A stretch of DNA of 64,000 nucleotides from Musa acuminata AAA Group (Eukaryota > Streptophyta > Magnoliopsida > Zingiberales > Musaceae): assembly GCF_036884655.1 (NCBI RefSeq), contig NC_088340.1, positions 7,571,501-7,635,500 on the forward strand, read 5' to 3'. Positions 26,191 to 38,000 of this stretch are shown here, in pieces; position 1 is the first letter of the stretch; the number at the start of each line of letters is the position of its first letter. Position numbers and translations under genes: made by a program. The notes beneath the pieces are model-generated. The model saw only the letters and a list, made by a program, of their open reading frames with translations. It did not search any database and was not told where the DNA came from.

Positions 26191-26490
26191 GCAGGAGTAC
26201 GCGGTGGAGCTCTTCTCTCCTTCTCTTCCTTCTTTTCCTCTGTTAGTATTACCGCTGCCGCTGCTGTTATCCGCTATCTGGAGCTTCCATGGGGGTTGGC
26301 AGCCACTGCAGGTCCTTCCTCTGTTATCTGTGGGAAGGGTTTGGCTCTCCCCTTCCCCAAGAACTTTTCTTCTGTGGTTGGGAAGGATTGAGCCAAGGTG
26401 GGAGATGCTTCAGTAAATGGGAGGGGGGAGGGAGGGAGACACAAGGTGGGTTGAGATGGGACGTCAAAAGGGTAGGCACACACGAGAGAC

Positions 26491-26502
26491 ACAGAGAGAG
26501 AT

Positions 26503-26538
<36 letters not shown>
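26491..26538. repeat. (GA)n microsatellite upstream of the ALOG gene
   Basis: GA-rich tract 300 bp upstream of the ALOG start codon. It reads as a CT tract on the gene strand and probably lies in the leader or core promoter. Such tracts are binding sites for plant GAGA-binding (BPC) proteins, which is inference here. Confidence 0.9.
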
Positions 26539-26544
<6 letters not shown>

Positions 26545-28339
26545 TCAACGTGGTGGCTCCCTCGATGTTGGGACGTGAGGGGAGACCGACATTACCTGTT
26601 GTTCGGGTCTTTTTGGAGTGCGTGTGATAAATTTCATGGGAAAGTGTGGGGGCCACGTGTTGTCCTCTTTCATTTTAGCAATTACAATTCTATTATATAT
26701 ATAGATATATTGTGAAGTTAATTCATTATTATCCTAAATAATTGGTTAAGATATACTGAGATTTTTAATTAAATTTTAATTAAGGTTATCGATGAATAAA
26801 AAAAAATTATTTATGTTAGAATATCTTAGGAAATGATATTGGAGAAACTCACCTAATGACCTTTTTAATCTTTTGCTTTGGCCAAGATTTATTCTCTCAT
26901 CTTCCGATAAATATTTATTCCTTCGATTATAATAATCCTGAAAATAAGAAAAGAGAAAAAAAATTTAGCTTCTTTTGTATGCAAATTAATGATGCATGTA
27001 GATCATCACGGTATATTGCTTTGTCACATCTGAAATTTAAAAGAGACACACATGTCTTGAATAATATGTGATACTTAATTTTAATTCTAACATTAAATTT
27101 TTATATAGTAATTTTATTTCTTACATTCATCCCTATCAAAGTAGACACAATTGACATATGTTCCTTCCCTTGTCTTTTTCTAAGGAAGATGGGGCTTCTC
27201 ATAATGATCTTGGTATAGGATTAGTTGGGACAGTGTCTCTTTAATGTACATTTAATCACCATTTTAGGATAATAAAAATGCATTTGGGCTTCTTAGTCCT
27301 TATCAAACTTAGGGTGAAATGTATAATTATCATTGTAATCTTGCTATGATTTTTCCTTGTCTCTCATGTTGATTTCTCATCTCCTACTATATTTTCTTTT
27401 TGCTATTTATCATGGTCAAGTAATGGTTTACACATGAAAATGTCAATAAAGATAAACATCATTTATGATCCAATAAAAATGCTATCTATTAGTGTTTGCC
27501 TGGTTAAGATTTAATTCTCATAGGAGATTATTGTAGTAGATGAAAAATTGATATTAATCTTCTCCAAGTGCTTCAACTTTCATGACATTTATGAACAAAA
27601 TTGAAGTTTATATACAAGTCCTCTTACATGCACATAATATAGGGAAGGATCATAACAATTTTAACTCAATGTTTAGAGTTAATTTTATAGATAAAACATA
27701 AATAATGCAATTTATATACTTCTTTAAAAGATTTGATAGGTTTTGGTCCAAGAAAAAGTTGCTTCACTAAACCCAACTAACTTGGCTTGGGTGCTTCTAA
27801 CTTGAGCTAGGTTAGAGTTGGATAACCTTAACCTGACCCAAGCTTGAGTTAGGTTAGGGTTGATTTAGTTGAGTTTACCATATATCTTTTGGCCAAACAT
27901 AACTCAAGTATTCGATCAAATCTAATCAATTCCAATCGAGCTATACTCGACTTGTATCTTAGTTGACTTAAAATTTTACGAGTGTAAAGTTAATTTTAAT
28001 TTTTTACTTTCAGTAAGATAGGATTATTTTTTCTAAGATAAGGATAATATCACATGCATTCAGTCAACATTTTTGCATATTAATTTTTACCACCCTTAGA
28101 TAATATAAAATATTAAAGAATCTCTTTCATTATTTGGTTAAAAATAATAATGTTATAAACAATAATAACAACAATAATGTCCCAACCATCCATTTAAGAT
28201 CATTCATAAGAATCAATTGACATCATTGAGATATACAGAAAACTATATTTCTAATTAACTAAAATATTTTTTAATTACATCTTCTAATAATTTGTGTTTT
28301 TTATTGTTTGAACAAATGATTTCAATTGTCATATGTTAC

Positions 28340-28340
<1 letters not shown>

Positions 28341-28383
<43 letters not shown>

Positions 28384-28407
28384 ATATATATATATATATA
28401 TATATAT
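28341..28407. repeat. Compound (CT)n-(TA)n microsatellite
   Basis: About 20 TC units followed directly by about 12 TA units. Confidence 0.95.
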
Positions 28408-28658
28408 TTCTCAAGATTCTATTTCTTTTGTCATGGTTAGAGTTGAGATAAATGAGACAAAACCATAGCCGTATGATTTCCTTGGGAATTCGTGGTGGAA
28501 GGTTGATAGGATAAGATTGGCTTTTGAGTTGAGTTGATGCTACCAAAAACTTGGATGTGGGTACAATTCTCTCATGCCTTTTTTGTCACATTATTCCCTT
28601 ACACAGTATTTTAAATAGAAAAGATGAGAACAATCAAACAATACCTTTCAAGTTAATT

Positions 28659-28720
28659 AATAATAATAATAATAGTAATAATAATAATAATAATAATTAT
28701 AATTATAATAATAATAAAGT
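28659..28720. repeat. (AAT)n microsatellite
   Basis: Imperfect AAT run interrupted by AGT and ATT steps. Confidence 0.95.
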
Positions 28721-29334
28721 GATATTAATAAAGATAATGACAGTTGTTTTATAGCCAAATTGTCTTCATAATTCATTTTTAGGTTCATTTTACAGCAATA
28801 TTCACTTGCAATATTTAAACAAAAGTGATTTGGAGTTTTGACATCAATCGCTTCACCGACAAAGTGGAGAACTCCTAAATCTTGTGTGGGCTCAGAAGAA
28901 CATCCACATTCATGATTTCTGATAAGATAGATTGAAGGGAATAATCTTTCTGATAAGATGTATTGGTGCAGCATGAGCAAGACATGTTGTTTTCTGAAAT
29001 GTAAAAAGCTAATATTTTTCTCCTTATTTTTGCTCATAAAAGTTTACCTTCACCAAGTAAAAGAATAAAAAATAAAAAATATTGGCAACATCAACTGCTG
29101 ACTTTTGTTTCATGAAGCAAAAACTTCACAAAAGAAAGATCATATAAATCTTTATTCTTTTTTTTTTCTTTTAAAGGATGTCAGATTGACAGGGAGGGCA
29201 ATTGAGCCACTGATTGACTCCCCTATTGTGTATGTTAAAGGACACTTTTGTATTTGTTTTTGTAAGTAATTAATTTTCTTTTCTTCATAAAAAAAAAGGA
29301 AGGAAGAAGATGAAGAAGAGATTCCAAGCTAATT

Positions 29335-29376
29335 GAAGAAGAAGAAGAAGAAGAAGAAGAAGAAGAAGAAGAAGAG
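29335..29376. repeat. (GAA)n microsatellite
   Basis: Fourteen GAA units in a row. Confidence 0.95.
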
Positions 29377-29449
29377 GGGAACAGTCTCACTGCACAATCT
29401 ATTGCAAAGCACAAGTGCAAGCACTACTACTAGAAAAACACTTGGTGTG

Positions 29450-29707
29450 TTAGCTCCAAACTGGTAATGTCGATTGTTTAGTGTGCATTCCTTCCATGAA
29501 GCTAGCCTTTATTTTCTTCACCCTTTGAGCTCTAAAGTGTGCAGCAGAATCCAATGCTGGTGAGAGGCTCCTCCATGCCTCACCACAAACATGTTTCTCC
29601 AAGATCCCAAACAGTGGCATTGCCACCCCCCACAAATCTCTCCCTTTTGATGGACACACTGTTGCTATTTTTGAGCTGACCCTACCACAGAGGATTCCTT
29701 CAATCAT
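29450..29707 (-). CDS. Possible small protein, 85 residues, unrecognised
   Basis: An ATG at 29707 opens an 85-residue frame with balanced composition. It includes GRDLWGVAMPLFGILEKHVC and a basic stretch FRAQRVKKIKASF, and lacks the low complexity of most chance ORFs here. Third positions look codon-biased. I know no family for it, and no intron or upstream motif supports it. It could be a real small gene, an exon or chance. Confidence 0.3.
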   Translation of the reverse strand: MIEGILCGRVSSKIATVCPSKGRDLWGVAMPLFGILEKHVCGEAWRSLSPALDSAAHFRAQRVKKIKASFMEGMHTKQSTLPVWS

Positions 29708-30705
29708 TCAGGGAGTCTTGCAATCAATTGATAGCTCTGAGGGAGAATTCCCGGTTCCTTCTTAGTTATTGTTTGAGAGACTCAACAAGTGATGTTCTAT
29801 TGTTTATGATTAACATATATGGCCTGACAGTATATATTTGAGAATTATGCTTAATTCCTTGATAAATTTTATTAGAGAAATAAGATTACGAAAAACCGAG
29901 GTCGTCTCGGAATTACGCTAACGTGAGAATGGTCGATATACGCAACCTTACTCTTTGGAAAACTAAAAAACTAGCATAATATCGAAGTCATCTCGATAAG
30001 CGAATGAAAGGGAAGCTAATTGGTGAATGGTCAATATGCATAAATAGTGTTAATTTTTCTTGCAACAAAAAGAGATATCAAACCGACAACCTCATGCAAG
30101 CTGAGGTCATGTTGGGGTTTATAGTTTCATCACAGCATCAAAATTCAGCTACAAATCATTGAAAGACAAGAAGTTGGTCATGGATTAACAATTCATGTTT
30201 CCATGGTCAAGTGAAGGATGGAGAGCTTCTTGGGTATTATTCCTGAGGTAGATGAAACAGACGCAAGAGGTTGAGCTTGATGCTTCACAGGTTGAAAAGT
30301 GATGCTTCAGTTGGCAGAAAGGAATGACTTGAGAGAACAACAGCTCCAAAAAGAAGATGACAATGTGTGAAAGATTTAGGTGTCTTTTTCTTTCAGCAAA
30401 CAAATGTTCAATTGTTGCATTTATTTTCCATTTTAATTTTATATTTTCATATGATAGATAGGATATTTGTTTAAATAAAAATTAATTCTCTTGTTCTTCA
30501 TGATTGACGTATATATGTTCTGTCGCTTAGAATTCCATTACCCCTTCCCATTTCAGTATTGGATATCAACTTCTCATTTCAGTAAAGATGAGATTGTTCT
30601 TTGATCTTTTGCTTTCTCTTCTGTGGCTCAATCTGCACGATGTAAAACAATAATGATCTTGGATCTACAAAGGTCAACGTCACCCAAAATATAATTCTAA
30701 TCAAT

Positions 30706-30708
<3 letters not shown>

Positions 30709-30748
<40 letters not shown>
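30709..30748. repeat. (GA)n microsatellite
   Basis: About 20 GA units. Confidence 0.95.
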
Positions 30749-30990
30749 CATGGGCAATCACTCATGATAGTGATCTACAGAAACCTATTCAACAGATCCC
30801 ACCTTGGGATGTTGATTCCTTCCTCTGCAAATTTTTTGGCATGATCCACCTCCTCCCACGCTTAATAATTGTTCCTTAATGTTGAAGAAATTGGAGTTTG
30901 ATGTATTAAATGTTTGCCAAATTGTCAAATTATCTAACGGTGGAGCTCTATTTCCACCAAATATTATCATTGACCTCAGTTTCTATCAGC

Positions 30991-30991
<1 letters not shown>

Positions 30992-31026
<35 letters not shown>
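30992..31026. repeat. (GA)n microsatellite directly before an ATG
   Basis: About 17 GA units ending immediately before the ATG at 31027, as if forming the 5' leader of the small peptide ORF there. Confidence 0.95.
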
Positions 31027-31029
<3 letters not shown>

Positions 31030-31324
31030 GACACCTCAAATTTAATTGGTAGACTTGTCTGCGTCCTATTGATTTTTGGAGCCCTGCCAATCGCAGTTAA
31101 GTCCAAAAGAGATTTATCTCAACATGAAAGATGATAATGCTACTGAAATGCAATGGGGATATACACCATGCAGCATATGCCTGCAAATTCTGTGTGGACC
31201 ATGTCCTTTCCCTTTTGAAACTCATGATTCATGCTATAGTCATTTTAAGTTGAATGTTGATGTTGATCATCACAGAAAAAAAACCATGTTGATGTTGATC
31301 ATCACAGAAAAAAAACCATGTTGA
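31027..31324 (+). pseudogene. Possible broken small cysteine-rich secreted peptide gene
   Basis: The ATG at 31027 encodes a signal-peptide-like start (LVCVLLIFGALPIAV at residues 10-24) but stops at 31134. From about 31124 the neighbouring frame stays open and reads DDNATEMQWGYTPCSICLQI and then LCGPCPFPFETHDSC, with Cys pairs C-x2-C and C-x2-C and a later single Cys. A signal peptide in one frame followed at once by a Cys-rich segment in another suggests one gene split by a one-base change. The family is unknown to me. It may also be two chance ORFs. Confidence 0.3.
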
Positions 31325-31350
31325 TGTTGATCATCACAGAAAAAAAACCA
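31255..31350. repeat. Tandem repeat, three 32-bp units
   Basis: Units contain TGTTGATCATCACAG followed by an A-run and CCAT. They begin at about 31261, 31293 and 31325, nearly identical to each other, at the end of the Cys-rich frame. Confidence 0.9.
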
Positions 31351-32007
31351 GATTCCAACGTGACAAGACTTCAAGATTCTCAAAAAGTAACAGGACAGGC
31401 AGAATGAGTATCAAATTGAACTGTTATGGCAATAAGTTCTGTGTTAATATTATAGACATACAACAGTAATAACTCTTGTACTTTTTCGATCCACGAGGAT
31501 TCAGATAGTTCACCTAGCATCTTCCTTTTCAGTTTCATGTTCAGAAGCTGTTGATGGTCTCTATTGATCCAACAGTCAAAACCATCCAATGATGCTGGAA
31601 TCAGTTAACTTGTGTTGGCTTTGTCCGATACCCGAGTTATGTTACAAAAATCATAGGCAGCAGCACTCTCGAGAAGCTGAATACAACACCATCACTGTAT
31701 CTCCAGAAATCCTGTCTGCCTAGCTTATCAGCTTTTCACAATACTTCATCACTGGAATATTCTTCGGTTACTGTAGATTGGTAATCCAAGGGGTTGCCAT
31801 TATTTTAGCATAAGCCACCAATTTTCAACCCACTCATGCATTGTACACAGTGGAGATCATGATCAGGCGTTTGGCCAGCTTACCAGCTACCAGGCTCGGC
31901 CATTGCAGCACAGGCCCAAGCAAAAAAATAAGATTGCACTCTAAAGATCAGCAAGTGATTAAATGCAATAGCACTTGATGAAAGAAAAGCATTTGCAATG
32001 TAGGCAC

Positions 32008-35000
32008 TTAATCCCATGATGTCACGGACAGTGCCACCCAAAGATCGTTGGACGTTCCTTGTATATACATCCGATGTGTCTGAATTTCCTCCGTGGTGGC
32101 CATAGGAATGCTGCTACCGTAGTGACTATCTTCTACTCGATCATTGATTGAGAATATTATTTCTCTTAAAATAGGTTCATGCCCATTTAGAAGATTGCCC
32201 ATGCTCAAAACTTTCCTCCATGATTGATTGGCGGTGGGGGGAGGAAATAAAATGGCTACAGCTTCTCTCTCATGCATCATCACTAATTGCTTGGTTTTGA
32301 ACTCCTAAACAGGTTTAAAAAAGAAATTTATACAATCAACCAAAAGCTTTTCATGCTAGTGTACTTATAAGACATTTTGAAGGTGAACACTCATGGAATC
32401 AGTTGTTTACAAATGGGTTTTTCATAATTGATGAGAGTCAGGCTGGGATGAGACAGAATACCTATTGTCCTTTATGAAATTTATATTCATCATCTAGAAA
32501 ACATCTAAAACCTTAACATCTGAGACCATAAGAATCAAAGAAATAACAATTAAAGATGATTTGTAGATGTCCAAAGATGATTTAGACCATTAGTATGATG
32601 CATATGCACCAGCTTGTCACCATGCAAGTTTACTAATGGATGAAACAAGTTACTTCATCAAAAAAAGGAAAATCAAAAACAAAAACAATAGTACCTGGTC
32701 ATAGCAAATGCTCTCTAAACTGGTACCCATTTTGGGAAGATAAAAGTTGAAATAGTCACTGAACATTGCTTCAGAAAGGCGTGGGACATCTAATAGCTTA
32801 CGGTGGATTGAAGCTGCAAAAATTAGTAGTTTCTCTATGTGCTCGAATACAAGGCAAAGCCGTCTTAAATCACCTATCAACTCTGTCTTTTCACGAAGAT
32901 GATTTGCTGTAAAATGTACAGAGTCAGTACTCAAAGTTGCATGTATCTAAATAATAATACTTAAAATATTGTACATTAGAGTTAATAATAATTTTCACCA
33001 CAGCCCATGAACTTTTAGATGGATGGAGCCCACCGAATAGGCAAGCTGCAGGCTTGTGACTATAACTGGAAGAAGTTAAATGGTAGAATCTACGCTACTT
33101 TAAGTGGACTTTTAATGGACCATCCAAACCATTAGTAACTTACATAGGACCATCCAAACCATATATCGGATAAGAAACAATGATCTACATCAGTACTTAA
33201 AAGGAATAGATTTTTGATGAACTATAAGATCAAATTACAACTACAGAATCTACTTGTTCTCTCAAAGACAACTATTTAACTTAAAGAGTCAAATCACATA
33301 CCTTGCAAAGGCTTTAAAGTTGATGCTAGTGTAATGTAAAGCTGATTAAACCTTGTCTTCATGGGTTTAAAATCACCATACATGGTTTGGTTCAGAATGT
33401 CAGCTGATGCTCTGAAGGCAGTGCAAACCATTTGCTCAAGCAGCTGATGTGGTTTCAAAGTTTCAAGATAATGGAGTATCTATTGCAAAAGAAGAAACAC
33501 TTCAGTGGCAGAAAATAATGTTGATCTTAACAAGCACAGATTAACAGTTATAGCTGCCACAATTAGACTTACTAAAAGCATACAGAACACAAAAGAATGC
33601 ACCCACCTCTTACATCATAAGCAAGCATTTTTCCATGGATGCCTAAACTTACCCATATGTGTCAAATTCAGATCAAACATGTACTTAAAAACAGGTTGGC
33701 AATAAAATTTCAGTTTTCTTCATGCTAGATAGACGCAGAACAACTACCCATAAATCACATAAGATAACATTGGAAGAGAAGTTCATTTAATAGGAAACAA
33801 GGACAAAATATAATGTGTGCCAGGTTGCTTCTTGAATTTTCTGTTATCTTTCTCCTAGGGTGAAGAGCTTTTTCTCAGTAGCATTCTATAATCATTTTTT
33901 ATTTGTGTAACTTTCCTAATGTTTTAAATCCATCAGACTAGTAGGCATTGAATGTTGCACCTCTTGTGCTGCATGCTCTTATAACCAAGGTTTACAGTTT
34001 CGAATAATATCGCCCAGTATGGGTGGTATATACCGGTCCGACAGGATACCGGTATGCGGACTGCTCGCTACCAGACGGTACCGTCGATTGGGGCTGTTTC
34101 CGCCCCGGACGATGACCGAGGGAGAAGAAAGAAAGGGAGAAGGGTGGTATTAAGCGAGGGAAGAAAGAAAAGGGAGAAGAAGAGGAAAACCTGGAGATCG
34201 GCGCCGCTCTCCCCCCTCGTTTGTCGGCGACTTTTCTCGGCGTGGGGAGAAGAATCCGCGATCGCAGGGAGAAGAGAGGCGATGTCGCGGGCAGAAAAGA
34301 GATGTCGCCTCGTTGTTTTTCTGCAATGTCGCCTCGGCGACATAGGAGAAAAAATTTTCTTTTCTGCCCACGTGGGGAGAAGAAAGTTTCTTCTCCTAAC
34401 GCACCAAAAAGGGTGACAAGGCCGTCGGTTTTATTTTTATACTTTTATATATACCGAGCGGTATATCGAATTGTACCGCTCGGTATACAGTATCGTACCG
34501 TACCGAACAAGTCTCGAAACTTTGGTACGGTACGAAATTTCAATCCTTGCTTATAACTAAAGTGATTCATGCAGTTCATATGCAAGCAAAATCTCGCTTT
34601 CTGCATACATGCTCTTATACACAAAAACAACTCTCCAGTATTGCATATTTCCAATGGATCAAAAGTAACTCCGACAATCACATCTTATCAAACACATTTA
34701 GAAAGTCGACACCTTTGATCGTTTTCCTAGTCCATCACCAACCTTTTTGCATGAAACCGGTGCAGAAATATCATAAAAATGAAGTTTATCATTCGCTATA
34801 GCAACACTGCTATGCACCACTAATATCAGCAGTTGGAAAGGTTTCTTTCGGTTAGATTGAATCACAGAAATAACCACCTTTACTTGTAGCAAGAAAATGC
34901 TATTTGCACAAACCAACATCAAGATATTCAAAGATAGACAGCCTTCAACTTATTTCATAATTAATACTTAATTATGTACCAATATTCAGATCAGGAATGT

Positions 35001-38000
35001 TGCTTTAACTCATAAGCTATCATGTAAGAACCATCTTTGCACATTTAAAGAAACATCTCTTTCTTTCTCCATTGATAAATTGATTCTGCTGCAGCTGATA
35101 TATACTAGTCTGATTAAAACCAAAATGACTTTCAATTTTGAGAAAACCACCAATTTGATTTGAAGATGTGTCAGACCTTCAAGATAGGGTGATTTGCACA
35201 AAGTTCCCTTTCTGAAACCACCCATTTGCTCTCAAACTGTATCTGATCTCTTTTGATGATTCATAGCAAATTGGCCCCCGAGAATTCCTTGCAACTTTTT
35301 ATATTAGAAGACGCATAACTTCTTATCTTGACTTTTCTGGCAACTAAGTTAGAAATCTTAGGAAGAATTATAATTCCACAGCAATATAACTCATTCATTT
35401 CACTACAAAAATTGTCACTTTCATTACTCAGTTCAGAGGAACCTGATTTTGGTCCAATATGTGGTTAGAACTTAGAAGCACCAAAATATCATGATCCAAC
35501 AATAGTACATGCGGTTGTGCAAAATATCATGATCCAACAAGGTACATTTAACATATTAATCATGAATTTTCACACTACTGTTTGACTAGTCGATGATGTC
35601 AATACTATACTCTGCAATTTCATGGCTATTACTCATATCTAACACATTCATATGATAATTATTACTTTGCAACAAACTAGCATGAAGCTATTGGAAGAGA
35701 ACCTTAACTGTAGAAGTTGAAAAAAACGATTTGTGACCCAGTTACCCTAGCAAGATTAGTACCATGTAAGAGTGATGAATTAAAACATATAAAATCTGTA
35801 GCACTAAAATGTAAAAAATTGATAAAGTACGTACCTTTTCTCCTTCTCGAATTGGGTCAAGAAGGGACTTCTGCTCTAACACTGGCAAAGGTGGAGAATC
35901 ATTCCAAATTTGTCGCCATAAATTCCCATGTTCAGACATGCGCTGTGAAAGTTTTCCTCGAGGAGGCCAGTTATTTCCATCACCTGTGCAGCCATCCGTG
36001 TCATCATTCTCCCAGTCACCAGGTGAATGCCACCGAATAAAATCCTCAAACACTGCATCTGGGTTTGCAGCCTTGAATGCTGACATGTCTAGTTCAACAA
36101 AATTGTGAAACATCAAATATAATTCATTCATAATTTTCTAACTTATACATATTTTTACAAAGAGTGAGGTGAGTCAATAGGTTTCGTGGTGCAAAGAAAG
36201 AGAGAAAGACCCAAAAAAGTTTTTACAAGATACAACAAAGGGAGACTTGATTGTTCTTAGATAACGAAAGATATCAATCCAAAAAGAGATCAATAGCAAG
36301 GAAAATACCCATGTAGGTGACCTTAAATAGATGGTACATAATGAATTGTTGTTGTAGTGCTTGCAATTTCACTAGAAAGAGCAGGGCTCTTAATCCAAAA
36401 TCAAATTACAATTGATAACAGCAGCTTATCAGCACTTGATGATGTGTTAAAAGTAATCATGATTTCTCAATTAATAAACTCAACAATAGTTTCCTGTGAA
36501 CAGAAAAAGAAGAAAATAGGAAAAATGAAAAAAAAAGAAATTAACATATATATAAGTATAACAATAGTACTGTTAAAAACACAACTTTGTGAACCCTTTA
36601 GAAAAGGTGATTTGGGCAATCTTACCAGATGAGAGAATATCTCTTTCCAATTGACCAGAGAAACTCTGTAACACAAAGTACAAGACATTATTTTCCATTG
36701 ACAAAAATTGCTAATGTATTGTCAGATAAAAAAAAAAGATGATGGTTTGTTCTATCATATCTTCAAACAACTAATGCCTGAAATTAGCATATGTCGACAC
36801 AATAAGGACAATTGCACCATGCCCACAGCTAACTAGAAAGAATTGAATTAAATGCATCTGTTCTTGCTTCAAGATGGTGTGTCAAATCATATGACCATAT
36901 ATCCCATCACATAAAGACTAGGTGTCATATGATGCAAGAAACAGTTCACACTAAAACCTACCAGAAATGCCACCTTTATGTCATTTATCTATGTTTGCCA
37001 AACCAAACAAGTCTAGATTATAATGCACAAGTCAAGCGAAAATTCTTTCTTTACAACAATGACTTAACAATGATCTGACTCCTGTATAGTGATACTGATA
37101 TATCTTGTCACTGATGATAAATAATTGCCCTACACAGCATCATCAACAGGCTAGAACTGGATGTTGAAAATCTAACTGCTACCACTAGCGAGGTAAAGAG
37201 TTTAATCATGTTATATTATAAATGATCATCTTTTATGTCACACGTGGCACTAATTGGCTTATTGTCTATGCTACATTTAGGGGTGACTGTTTCAAAAACT
37301 TACATCCACTGATAATACTTTGAAAGTTTGAATTCATGTTGATACAACATGGATCCTAATAATACATAGTATCAAATATCGAATGTAGTGCTCAGAAGCC
37401 TAGGAGGTCGCTCGGAAGCAGCCCATCACATCAACACCCGGATGTGGTGTCAAATGGGCAAGGGTTCTCACATTGTTTTAGACCAATGGGAATAAAGAAG
37501 TTTAGTTTAAGAACAGAGGGTTGGGCTAACAACTTGAAATATAAGAACACTTTTTAAGGGAAGATATTAGAATTGGTAGACACTATGATCATAAGAAGAA
37601 TAAATATTATTTGCTTACAAGAGACAAAGTGGGTAGGGAAAAAATCTAAAGAGATTGATAGTACTGAATTTAAACCTTGGTATACTGAAAAAGTTAAACA
37701 CAAAAACGGTGTATGAATTGTTGTTGATAAGGGTCTTAAGAAGTAAGAACAATGTTGTAGATGCAAAAAGATTTGGAGATAAAATTATAGTTTTAAAATT
37801 TGCGAATGGATAAGATGTTTTGAATGTTATTAGTGTTTATGCCCCTCAAATCGGATTAAATGATCAAACCAAAGAGAATTTTGGAAAAGCCTAGATGATA
37901 TGATTCAAATCGGATTAAATGATCAAACCAAGAGAATTTTGGAAAAGCCTAGATGATATGATTCAAATCAAGGTTCGCAATACCGTACCGTACCGATATT

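Larger units (their letters stand above)
26706..32007. other. AT-rich intergenic region with microsatellites
   Basis: There is no confident gene in these 5.3 kb. Contents: compound CT/TA tract (28341-28407), AAT tract (28659-28720), GAA tract (29335-29376), GA tracts (30709-30748, 30992-31026), an 85-codon ORF on the minus strand (29450-29707), a possible broken secreted peptide at 31027-31324 and a 32-bp tandem repeat at 31255-31350. The rest looks like unique AT-rich DNA. Confidence 0.5.

Noticed and set aside
25571..26391. Long alternative-frame ORFs over the ALOG gene (131 and 229 codons)
   Set aside because: They are shadows of a GC-rich coding exon. The ALOG frame has a complete conserved domain.
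34054..34556. ORFs of 91-120 codons in MITE copy a
   Set aside because: They read through purine-rich and GTACCG repeat sequence. No coding character beyond composition.
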